A DNA stretch of 29,507 nucleotides from an uncultured Eubacterium sp. (GTDB taxonomy: Bacteria; Bacillota; Clostridia; Lachnospirales; Lachnospiraceae): assembly GCF_937958975.1 (NCBI RefSeq), contig NZ_CALGRE010000030.1:1-29507 (forward strand), read 5' to 3'. Every line of letters begins with the position of its first letter. Within the stretch, counting starts at the first letter, position 1. The notes below the pieces were generated by a model. The model was not told where the DNA came from. It saw only the letters and a list, made by a program, of their open reading frames with translations, and did no database searches. Below, in pieces: positions 23,253 to 29,507 of this stretch. Both the position numbers and the translations under genes were made by a program.

Positions 23253-23338
23253 ATAAGAATTGACCGAGCTCTTTGAGCGAGGAATGCTTCTTGTCCGAAG
23301 GGCAAGAAGATGGAATATAGAAAGAATTTAACAAATCG
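22908..23338 (+). repeat. 431-bp direct repeat, copy 1 (Nudix 3' part plus tail)
   Basis: It matches 28798-29228 at a constant offset of 5890 bases with one mismatch (A at 22940, G at 28830). It covers codons 31-144 of the Nudix gene and 86 bases of downstream tail, and stops abruptly on both sides. Confidence 0.97.
23261..23338 (+). repeat. Intergenic tail element with stem-loops, copy 1
   Basis: After the Nudix stop there is a small GCTC/GAGC hairpin (23268-23278) and a strong 10-pair hairpin (23287-23296 with 23300-23309, GAA loop). No T-run follows, so it is not a standard terminator. The second copy is at 29151-29228. Each copy lies upstream of a different gene (HIT here, P-loop kinase there). 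Confidence 0.75.
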
Positions 23339-23363
23339 AAGTTTGGAGGTGTGAAAGATACGT

Positions 23364-23813
23364 ATGTGCGAATGGTGTGATTATAAAGAATACGAATGGC
23401 TACTGCATAAATCACTTTATTGGTCTGTTTACTTAGCAGATGTACAGGATTATGTAGGTAGATGTATTTTGGTGCTGAACCGACATTGTGGAAGTCTCTC
23501 AGAACTGGATATTTCTGAATGGATTGAGTTGAAAACGATTATAGATAAATTAGAATATATATATAAGGACATATTAGGAGCTGAATTAAGTAATTGGAGT
23601 TGTTTATTGAATAATTTTTACAAAGAAGCAACACCAAATCCTCATTTGCATTTACATGTGAGACCACGATATAAAAATGCAATACTAATTAACAATCACT
23701 CATACATAGATACCGAATTTGCTCACCACTATGCTCTGAAAAAGGAGGTTCTGTTACTTGATGATGATAAGCAAACCTTGTATGCACGAATGAAGAAACA
23801 TTTTATTTTATAA
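23364..23813 (+). CDS. HIT-family nucleotide-binding protein
   Basis: The protein has 149 residues with the histidine triad 'NPHLHLHVRPRY' (His94, His96, His98). The triad carries out nucleotidyl transfer or hydrolysis, for example of dinucleoside polyphosphates or AMP conjugates. The start 'MCEWCDYKEY' has two Cys in CxxC, which could bind a metal; no second pair is obvious. The ribosome site GGAGG (23345-23349) is 14 bases from the ATG, longer than usual. It sits between the Nudix tail repeat and the NlpC/P60-like gene. Confidence 0.85.
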   Translation: MCEWCDYKEYEWLLHKSLYWSVYLADVQDYVGRCILVLNRHCGSLSELDISEWIELKTIIDKLEYIYKDILGAELSNWSCLLNNFYKEATPNPHLHLHVRPRYKNAILINNHSYIDTEFAHHYALKKEVLLLDDDKQTLYARMKKHFIL

Positions 23814-23892
23814 ATTTTAAGTTTTTGGGAAACTAATTATACGGTGAAGCGAGAACGGCATATTTTTTTGAAAGGAAAGGTAAATTTGATAA

Positions 23893-24495
23893 ATGGAAAA
23901 TAATACTTGGGGAAAAGCAGTTGTTGAAAAAGCACTTTTATATGCAGAACATGAATTTTATCCGACTGATAAAAATGTAATGCATGGCGTAGATGAAAAT
24001 GGTAGATATGTTGATACTCCTGATATTACTTGGAAAGGTGAATTATTAAATTGTGGTTGGTGGAAGCCAAATGAAAAAAATAAGGGAGTTGCATATGGAT
24101 GGGGAAATGCTTCTTCTATTGAGGAGTTTGACCAAGGAATTGCAGATGGAAAATATGCGGGTAATGTTCCAGAAGATACCTCAAGATATGGAAGTTGGAA
24201 TACAGTTGGTGTGGATTGCTCTGGGCTACTGATTGTATGTTGGGGATTACCCAAGAAGATTGCAGCAAGAGATATTCCTAATATCGCAAAAGTTATTGAT
24301 GTTAGTGAGATTAGACAAGGTGATGTTTTGGCAATTCGTTCACATGTAATGATTTTTAAAGAATTTATTGATGAAGAAAAAAGCCGTGTAAGAATTATTG
24401 ATTCAACAAGAAGTACTGGAAAGGTATCTCAAAGAGAGTTTTTAGTATCAGATTTGTTAGAACAAGGGTATATTGTCTACAGAAAACAACAATAA
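23893..24495 (+). CDS. NlpC/P60-like cysteine peptidase without signal peptide
   Basis: The protein has 200 residues. 'VGVDCSGLLIVCWGLP' holds the catalytic Cys109, 'GDVLAIRSHVMIFKEF' the His151, and 'RIIDSTRSTG' a possible third polar residue (Asp170), the order expected for the NlpC/P60 papain-like fold. Members normally cut peptidoglycan stem peptides outside the cell, but this one has no signal peptide, no membrane helix and no wall-binding domain. The N-terminal 100 residues are Trp- and Gly-rich ('LLNCGWWKPN', 'VAYGWGN'). The ribosome site is AAAGGAAAGG. It may act on a cytosolic amide or peptide substrate, or be released on lysis. Confidence 0.78.
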   Translation: MENNTWGKAVVEKALLYAEHEFYPTDKNVMHGVDENGRYVDTPDITWKGELLNCGWWKPNEKNKGVAYGWGNASSIEEFDQGIADGKYAGNVPEDTSRYGSWNTVGVDCSGLLIVCWGLPKKIAARDIPNIAKVIDVSEIRQGDVLAIRSHVMIFKEFIDEEKSRVRIIDSTRSTGKVSQREFLVSDLLEQGYIVYRKQQ

Positions 24496-24533
24496 GGTTA
24501 TGATAACAAATTCAGAATTTATGAGGTGTGGCA

Positions 24534-25016
24534 ATGATAAGAAAAGTAAGAGGTGAAGAAATACCAGTATGTGTGGAAATTATTAAAAAAAGTTTTTTGA
24601 CAGTTGCAGATGAATATGGTTTTACGGAGGAAAATGCTCCTAGGTTTACAGCTTTTGCGACTACGCAAGATAGACTGTATTGGCATATGGATGGAGAGCA
24701 TAGGCCAATGTATGTATTTGAAGAAGATGGTGTTTTGTGTGGATATTATTCACTTTTGTTACAAGGAAATGGAGAATGTGAACTTAATACTCTTGCAGTA
24801 TTGCCAGAGTATAGACATAAGGGCATTGGAAGACAATTATTAGCTCATTCCTTTAATATAGCAAAAGAATTAGGCTGTAGAATTATTAATATAGCTATTG
24901 TAGAAGAAAACAGAGTTCTTCGTAAATGGTATGAGTTGAATGGAGCAATACATATTGGAACAAAGAAATATGATTTTTTTCCATTTACATGTGGATATAT
25001 GAAAAAGGAATTGTAG
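24534..25016 (+). CDS. GNAT-family N-acetyltransferase
   Basis: The protein has 160 residues. 'LNTLAVLPEYRHKGIGRQLL' is the acetyl-CoA binding motif A (Arg94 to Gly99) and 'NRVLRKWYELNGAIHIG' is motif B. ATG 24534 is preferred over GTG 24528 because GAGG at 24523-24526 is seven bases from the ATG but only one from the GTG. The N-terminal 'ADEYGFTEENAPRFTAF' is seen in some small-molecule acetyltransferases. The substrate is unknown. It is 38 bases after the NlpC/P60-like gene. Confidence 0.92.
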   Translation: MIRKVRGEEIPVCVEIIKKSFLTVADEYGFTEENAPRFTAFATTQDRLYWHMDGEHRPMYVFEEDGVLCGYYSLLLQGNGECELNTLAVLPEYRHKGIGRQLLAHSFNIAKELGCRIINIAIVEENRVLRKWYELNGAIHIGTKKYDFFPFTCGYMKKEL

Positions 25017-25053
25017 AGAAATTTAGTATTAGGAGGCGAAAAGGAGAGAAGCG

Positions 25054-25566
25054 ATGGACGAATGGTTAAAAACAAGAAACTTACCTTTACATTTTATATC
25101 TGTTGCAGGATTAGTATATAAAGGCGATGAAGTTTTATTGATTAAATCAAAACGTAGAGGATGGGAAATCCCTGGCGGAGTGGTAGAACAGGGAGAGGAT
25201 ATAATAAGTGGCTTAAAAAGAGAAATATTTGAGGAAAGTGGCATTGTTGTCGAGCCGGAAAAGTTTGTTGGTCTATATCAGAGATTGAATACTAAAGATG
25301 GATATGGTCCCCTTGAAGGAATGATTTTACCTCCTGTTGTGAATTTGACATTTATTTGTAAATATATAGATGGAAATGAAAATGTATCAGATGAAAGTAT
25401 TGAAGTAGGATGGTTTACTCCAAACATTGCAAAAGAAAAAATTACTGTTCCTGATATAAAGAAAAGAGTTTGTGATATGTTGGAATTTGATGGTAAGCAC
25501 CATTTTAGTACTTTTGAAAATAAAGACAGTAAAATAAAATTTATTAGCGATATGCTTGTTAAATAA
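25054..25566 (+). CDS. Nudix hydrolase
   Basis: The protein has 170 residues. The Nudix box is complete: Gly42, Glu48, Arg56-Glu57-Ile58, Glu60-Glu61, Gly63. The preceding 'RRGWEIPGG' and the late 'VGWFTPNIA' are typical. It is not similar to the Nudix at 22818 beyond the box. GGAGAG lies before the ATG. The nucleotide substrate is unknown. Confidence 0.92.
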   Translation: MDEWLKTRNLPLHFISVAGLVYKGDEVLLIKSKRRGWEIPGGVVEQGEDIISGLKREIFEESGIVVEPEKFVGLYQRLNTKDGYGPLEGMILPPVVNLTFICKYIDGNENVSDESIEVGWFTPNIAKEKITVPDIKKRVCDMLEFDGKHHFSTFENKDSKIKFISDMLVK

Positions 25567-25591
25567 TTATACATAACACGGAGTAAAAAAA

Positions 25592-26626
25592 TTGAAACAA
25601 ATAATTATAATCGGATGTCCGGGAAGCGGGAAAACTTATTTTGCAAAACAGTTGTCAGAAATTTTGCAAATAGAACTTTTTCATATGGATAATATATATT
25701 GGAAGAAAGATAAAACGCATATTAGTAGGGGAGAATTGATTAGCGCGGTAGATCGAATAATAAGTCAATCAGAATGGATTCTTGATGGAAATTATATATC
25801 AACTATTGAGCAAAGAATAAAAGGTGCAGACACAATTTTTTTATTTGATTATACAACGAAAGATTGTTTAGAAGGAGTTAAATCAAGAATTGGTGTAAAG
25901 CGTGATGATATTCCGTGGATAGAAACAAAATTGGACCCTGATTTTCAAAAATGGATTATGGATTTTAGAAAAGATACATTGCCTCAAATAGAAAAAATAT
26001 TAGAACGATACAAATATAAAAAAATAATTAGATTTGCTTGTAGAAAAGATAAGGAAAAATACTTGATGAAATTGAAAAAGAATGTAAATAAGAATATTAC
26101 AATTCATACCACGGAGCTTAATATAGAGTTGCAGGATGACCAATGGCAAATGGAATATATTGATCATAACAGAAATATTGCCAGAGCAATAGTGTATGAT
26201 GAGGATGGAAATTTTTATTTTGTAAGAGCTGAAAGAAATGATGATTTCGGACAGACAACAATTATAGAAACAGCAGGTGGGGGTGTTGAAGAAGGTGAAG
26301 AATTGCAGGATGCAATAAAAAGAGAACTTAAAGAAGAATTGGGTGTAAAAGTAGATGTAATCTGCAAAATCGGAGTTGTAAGTGATTATTATAATCTGAT
26401 TCATAGACATAATATTAATAACTATTTTTTGTGCAAAGTTGAATTCTTTGGTGAAAAAGAACTGACAGAAGATGAAAGAAATAATTTTCACTTATCAACA
26501 TTGAAATTATCTTATGAAGAAGCTATTAGAGAGTATGAATATAGGTCAAATACAAGATTAGGGAAACTTATAGCCAATAGAGAATTGCCGGTGTTGCATC
26601 GTGCAAAAGAAATAATTGATATTTAG
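25592..26626 (+). CDS. P-loop kinase-like domain fused to a Nudix hydrolase (TTG start)
   Basis: The protein has 344 residues in two domains. Residues 1-165 are a P-loop NTPase related to adenylate kinase and to the 'topology modulation' (FlaR-like) group: Walker A 'GCPGSGKT' at 8-15, 'HMDNIYWKK' near 31, 'WILDGNYIS' near 62 and a possible lid 'RKDKEKY'. Residues 170-344 are a Nudix domain with a perfect box (Gly230, Glu236, Arg244-Glu245-Leu246, Glu248-Glu249, Gly251). The TTG start has CGGAG upstream and leaves exactly the usual few residues before the P-loop. One chain could thus both phosphorylate and hydrolyse a nucleotide or related compound. No frameshift is seen between the domains. 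Confidence 0.88.
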   Translation: MKQIIIIGCPGSGKTYFAKQLSEILQIELFHMDNIYWKKDKTHISRGELISAVDRIISQSEWILDGNYISTIEQRIKGADTIFLFDYTTKDCLEGVKSRIGVKRDDIPWIETKLDPDFQKWIMDFRKDTLPQIEKILERYKYKKIIRFACRKDKEKYLMKLKKNVNKNITIHTTELNIELQDDQWQMEYIDHNRNIARAIVYDEDGNFYFVRAERNDDFGQTTIIETAGGGVEEGEELQDAIKRELKEELGVKVDVICKIGVVSDYYNLIHRHNINNYFLCKVEFFGEKELTEDERNNFHLSTLKLSYEEAIREYEYRSNTRLGKLIANRELPVLHRAKEIIDI

Positions 26627-26691
26627 ACAAGAATTACTAAATTAAGATTTATGGAGAAGACTTTTAGATTTAATATATGGAGAATATAAAG

Positions 26692-27429
26692 ATGAGTATA
26701 CAGAAACCGAAGATGATATTATTTGATTATGGACATACATTATTGTATGAGATTGGACATAATGCAGAAAAGGGGAATAAAGCAATATATCAATACATAA
26801 AAAGTAATCCTAAAAATATTTCATTTCAAGAATTTAATAAAATAGTAAATAGCACATTTAAAAAGATAAATGAGTGTGGCAATGGAATTGATATTTGTGA
26901 GAAAAATTTTTTGCGATTAGTATATGGATACATGAACATTGAATTATCTGTTTCATTGGAAGAGGCAGAAAGCATTATATGGAATGGTGTATCAGAAGGT
27001 GATATTATGCCAAATGCAAATAAAATATTAGATTATCTGAATAAAAATGACATTAGGAGTGGAGTCATTAGTAATATGTGTTGGTCTGGAAAATCTTTGA
27101 AAGACAGATTGAACAGATTACTTCCGAATAACAAACTGGAATTTGCAATTACTTCCGGGGATTATATATTTAAAAAGCCAAATAAAATGCTATTTGGGAT
27201 AGCGCTGAATAGAGCAGGACTAAATGCAGAAGAAGTGTGGTATTGTGGAGATAGTGTAAAAGCGGATATTTATGGAGCACATAATGCAGGAATATTTCCA
27301 GTTTTGTATGAAGGAAAAACAGAAGAAAAGAACTCATTTGAGGGTCAAAACGAGGGAGACGAGATAGATTTTGATTATTTTAAAATTAATAATTGGGATG
27401 AATTGATAGAAAAAATTGAAACAATATAG
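26692..27429 (+). CDS. HAD-superfamily phosphatase-like protein with altered motif I
   Basis: The protein has 245 residues. HAD motifs are present: motif I 'FDYGHT' (nucleophile Asp12), motif II Ser127 in 'VISNM', motif III Lys162, and motif IV 'GDSVKADIYGA' (Asp187, Asp192). The second Asp of the usual DxDxT is Gly14, so the standard acid/base is absent. GGAGA lies eight bases before ATG 26692, which is preferred over the ATG at 26677. The cap domain is helical, between motifs I and II. It may dephosphorylate a small molecule by an altered mechanism, or have lost speed. Confidence 0.85.
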   Translation: MSIQKPKMILFDYGHTLLYEIGHNAEKGNKAIYQYIKSNPKNISFQEFNKIVNSTFKKINECGNGIDICEKNFLRLVYGYMNIELSVSLEEAESIIWNGVSEGDIMPNANKILDYLNKNDIRSGVISNMCWSGKSLKDRLNRLLPNNKLEFAITSGDYIFKKPNKMLFGIALNRAGLNAEEVWYCGDSVKADIYGAHNAGIFPVLYEGKTEEKNSFEGQNEGDEIDFDYFKINNWDELIEKIETI

Positions 27430-27478
27430 AATAGGAAATAAACTAGAATATTAGTAATATTGTACGAGGACGTGAATT

Positions 27479-27964
27479 ATGGAACTTTGGGATGCATATG
27501 ACATGAATTTAAATACAATTAAAGATAAAACATTAATAAGAGGTGAAGCCGTACCAGATGGAATGTACCATTTAGTGTGTGAGGTTATTGTTAAACATAC
27601 AGATGGTACATATTTGTTAATGCAAAGAGACAAAAATAAGCATTATGGTGAATATTGGGAAGCTACAGCAGGAGGTTCAGCATTGCAAGGAGAAAATCCA
27701 CTTGAATGTGCAATAAGAGAATTGCGAGAAGAAACAGGAATAAATGAAACAAATTTAGTGGAGCTAGGAAGGGTTGTTCAACATAATCATCATTCAATAT
27801 ATGTTGATTATATTGTGATTACGGATTGGGACAAGTCTAACATTACTCTTCAACAGGGAGAAACACAGGATTATAAGTGGGTAGATAAAGATACTTTGAA
27901 AAATATGAAATCTAATGAATTGGTAACAAGAAGAATGCAGCTTTTTATTGAGGAATTACGATAA
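27479..27964 (+). CDS. Nudix hydrolase
   Basis: The protein has 161 residues with a complete Nudix box: Gly66, Glu72, Arg80-Glu81-Leu82, Glu84-Glu85, Gly87. The N-terminal 'VPDGMYHLVCEVIVKHTDGTYLLMQR' is like that of Nudix proteins related to isopentenyl diphosphate isomerase-type enzymes. A GAGG site precedes the ATG. It lies between the HAD gene and a GNAT gene. The substrate is unknown. Confidence 0.92.
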   Translation: MELWDAYDMNLNTIKDKTLIRGEAVPDGMYHLVCEVIVKHTDGTYLLMQRDKNKHYGEYWEATAGGSALQGENPLECAIRELREETGINETNLVELGRVVQHNHHSIYVDYIVITDWDKSNITLQQGETQDYKWVDKDTLKNMKSNELVTRRMQLFIEELR

Positions 27965-27994
27965 TAGACAATAACAAGATTAAAGGAAAGTATT

Positions 27995-28426
27995 ATGAAA
28001 ATAATTAAGTATGAAGACAAGTATCGTGATGATATGATTTTTATGATATTAGAAGCAAAAAATGCTTTAGGTCGAGTTCCGGGATTAAATGAGGATTTAT
28101 TGGATATTAAAAGGAACTACTTGGATGCAGGAGATATGTTTTGGTTGGCTATTAATGAACAAGACAGAGTTATAGGAAGTATTGGATATAATTCTATAAG
28201 AGACACCGATGAGGTTTGGCTGCATCGTTTGTTTGTAAAATACAATTTGAAAAGACAAGGTATTGGAAGTGCTTTGTTAGAAATGGCAGAAAATTACATA
28301 GCAAATCAAGGAAAGAAAGTGGTAAGAATTCATCTGGGAGGAAATGGTTTTGAGGAATCAAAAATATTTTATCCCAAACATGGCTATGTGGAGTATCGGG
28401 AACGCTATATGATGAAGAATTTGTAG
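27995..28426 (+). CDS. GNAT-family N-acetyltransferase
   Basis: The protein has 143 residues. 'LHRLFVKYNLKRQGIGSALL' is the acetyl-CoA binding motif A (Arg87 to Gly91) and 'GNGFEESKIFYPKHGY' is motif B. AAAGGAAAG precedes the ATG. It is 30 bases after the Nudix gene. The substrate is unknown. Confidence 0.92.
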   Translation: MKIIKYEDKYRDDMIFMILEAKNALGRVPGLNEDLLDIKRNYLDAGDMFWLAINEQDRVIGSIGYNSIRDTDEVWLHRLFVKYNLKRQGIGSALLEMAENYIANQGKKVVRIHLGGNGFEESKIFYPKHGYVEYRERYMMKNL

Positions 28427-28429
28427 ATA

Positions 28430-28469
28430 ATAGCAAATTACTACGGTAGGAGAATTGAAGTTAGAGGAG
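28430..28469 (+). repeat. 40-bp leader repeat, copy 2
   Basis: It matches 22771-22810 with one difference. Here it leads into the pyrophosphatase-like gene instead of the Nudix start. The ribosome site AGAGGAGG (28463-28470) is contributed mostly by the repeat. Confidence 0.9.
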
Positions 28470-28475
28470 GTAAAT

Positions 28476-28802
28476 ATAGTAGTTGGCGATATTGTAAAAG
28501 TAGTGGTTGACAGACCACTTGGAAGTTATCATCCTAAGCATAAAGATATGCATTATCCGATTAATTATGGATATATTGAAGGAATAATTGCTCCAGATGG
28601 AGAAGAACAAGATGCGTATATTATAGGTGTAGATGAACCTGTAAAGGAATTTGTTGGAAGAATTATTGCAATAATACATCGCAATAATGATATAGAGGAA
28701 AAATGGGTTGTTGCACCTCAAAATATGATATTTACTAAAGAACAAATATGGGAAAAAGTTTTGTTTACTGAACAGTACTTTGATTCTGAAATAATAATGT
28801 AA
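28476..28802 (+). CDS. Inorganic pyrophosphatase-like protein, apparent ATA start
   Basis: The 108 residues match the soluble type I pyrophosphatase core: 'VDRPLGSYHPKHKD', 'HYPINYGYIEG', and 'APDGEEQDAYIIGVDEPV' with two metal-type Asp (41 and 46). The chain is shorter than the classic enzyme (about 170), and the third Asp cluster is not obvious, so true pyrophosphatase activity is uncertain. Five bases after AGAGGAGG the expected start codon reads ATA, not ATG. The only standard in-frame alternative is TTG 28455, whose upstream TAGGAG is too close (two to three bases). The stop codon is the first part of the 431-bp repeat copy 2, so this gene fills the space between two repeats. Confidence 0.7.
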   Translation: MVVGDIVKVVVDRPLGSYHPKHKDMHYPINYGYIEGIIAPDGEEQDAYIIGVDEPVKEFVGRIIAIIHRNNDIEEKWVVAPQNMIFTKEQIWEKVLFTEQYFDSEIIM

Positions 28803-29142
28803 ACATAAAGAAAGAGATACTTATGAAGTGCCAGGCGGGCATAGGGAAAGTGGCGAAGATATTTTAGCTACTGCTAAGCGGGAATTGATGGAGGAAACGG
28901 GTGCGACAGATTTTACCATCAAACCAATCTGTGTGTATTCGGTTAAAGGACAAACAAATATGATGGAAAATATAAACGATGAAACATTTGGCATGCTTTT
29001 CTTTGCAGAGGTATTTTCTTTTCAAGAAATACATAGTGAAATAGAGAAAATTTTAATTACGGATAACTTAGTTGAAAATTTGACTTATCCTTTAATTCAA
29101 CCTCAATTAATTAAAGAAGCAAAAAACAGAGGATATTTATAA
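28798..29142 (+). pseudogene. Truncated Nudix gene copy, lacks first 30 codons
   Basis: This is the 3' part of the Nudix gene at 22818, beginning at the codon for Cys31 and identical after that except for one base. The N-terminal strands are missing but the whole Nudix box remains. The single change (A to G at 28830) turns a Val codon GTA into GTG, which could serve as a start (28828), with only a weak AGAAAGAGA upstream. I treat it as a non-functional fragment unless expression is shown. Confidence 0.85.
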
Positions 29143-29228
29143 ATAAGAATTGACCGAGCTCTTTGAGCGAGGAATGCTTCTTGTCCGAAGGGCAAGAAGA
29201 TGGAATATAGAAAGAATTTAACAAATCG
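28798..29228 (+). repeat. 431-bp direct repeat, copy 2
   Basis: It is the second copy of 22908-23338, with one mismatch. Its left edge coincides with the final bases of the pyrophosphatase-like gene. Its right edge is followed by new sequence leading to the P-loop kinase. Confidence 0.97.
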
Positions 29229-29274
29229 GAATTTGTTAAATTGGAAAATTAGAAGTTGTGGAGGTAACACATAG

Positions 29275-29507
29275 ATGAATCAAGGTAGAATTATTGTAAT
29301 CACAGGTGCGCCGGGGACAGGAAAAACTACAACGGCATCTGCTGTTGCAAAAGAATCAGATTTGGAAAAGTCTGTGCATATGCACACAGATGACTTTTAT
29401 CATTATTTGAGTAAAGGGGCAATACCACCGCATTTGCCAGAATCAAATGAGCAAAATTTGATTGTCATTGAAGCGTTTTTAGAAGCTGCGAAGCGATATG
29501 CTCGTGG
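29275..29507 (+). CDS. P-loop kinase-like ATP-binding protein, cut by window end
   Basis: Only the first 77 residues are present. Walker A is 'GAPGTGKT' at residues 11-18, followed by 'VHMHTDDFYHYLSKGAIPPHLPES', a layout of small-molecule kinases of the zeta-toxin/chloramphenicol-phosphotransferase-like group. GGAGG (29260-29264) is ten bases before the ATG. It directly follows the second copy of the tail element. The target of phosphorylation is unknown. Confidence 0.82.
   Translation, partial: MNQGRIIVITGAPGTGKTTTASAVAKESDLEKSVHMHTDDFYHYLSKGAIPPHLPESNEQNLIVIEAFLEAAKRYAR

Noticed and set aside
23287..23309. Rho-independent terminator after the Nudix gene
   Set aside because: The hairpin is strong but the sequence after it is A/G-rich with no T-run.
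26000..26491. 163-residue antisense frame opposite the kinase-Nudix fusion
   Set aside because: Rich in Phe and Ile, as expected from the reverse of AT-rich coding DNA; the + strand gene has intact motifs.
22771..29228. CRISPR-like repeats
   Set aside because: Repeats occur only twice, are 5.7-5.9 kb apart and include coding sequence; there are no regularly spaced units.
18458..29507. Classical integron cassette array
   Set aside because: No integrase gene and no attC sites with the usual core motifs at most junctions; only the idea of cassette-like turnover is kept.

Overview
The window looks like a chromosomal piece of a low-GC, Gram-positive gut Firmicute, most likely a Lachnospiraceae (Clostridium XIVa-type) anaerobe. 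The reasons are strong AGGAGG ribosome sites, lipobox and sortase-type surface proteins, an 877-residue pyruvate phosphate dikinase whose catalytic His falls at residue 455 as in Clostridium symbiosum, and AT-rich DNA. Every gene I accept lies on the + strand. No rRNA, tRNA, CRISPR array, transposase or integrase was found.

Region 1 (1-14785) is a glycan-utilisation locus. After the C-terminal end of an Fn3-type surface protein come a LacI-type regulator, a lipoprotein sugar-binding protein, two MalF/MalG-type permeases (no ATPase gene), an exported lipoprotein GH30 glycosidase, a 1228-residue membrane-anchored protein built of at least seven repeats of about 120 residues, a second GH30 enzyme without a signal peptide, a CBM-like surface protein with an SPKTG sorting signal, and a secreted protein with two near-identical CBM6/35-like domains plus an Fn3-like end. 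A strong terminator closes the block. The inferred scheme is surface capture, cleavage outside the cell, ABC import and final cleavage inside. The substrate is probably a beta-linked glucan or glucoside, but the sequence does not settle it.

Region 2 (14786-17844) is ppdK with its own sigma-A promoter, a structured leader of about 170 nt and a terminator. Region 3 (17845-18457) is gene-free and rich in inverted repeats.

Region 4 (18458-29507) is an accessory array of small, unrelated, same-strand genes, many with weak or non-ATG starts: a frameshifted hypothetical gene, a GyrI-like protein, three GNAT acetyltransferases, an unknown protein paired with a zinc metalloprotease, a 5'-3' exonuclease fragment, Nudix hydrolases (three intact, one fused to a P-loop kinase, one truncated copy), a HIT protein, a cytosolic NlpC/P60-like protein, a HAD phosphatase, a pyrophosphatase-like protein and a P-loop kinase cut by the window end. 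A 40-bp leader and a 431-bp Nudix-plus-tail block each occur twice. In the second copy a pyrophosphatase-like gene sits exactly between the two repeats, which suggests a gene swap between conserved flanks. This array is the part most likely to hide an undescribed system.
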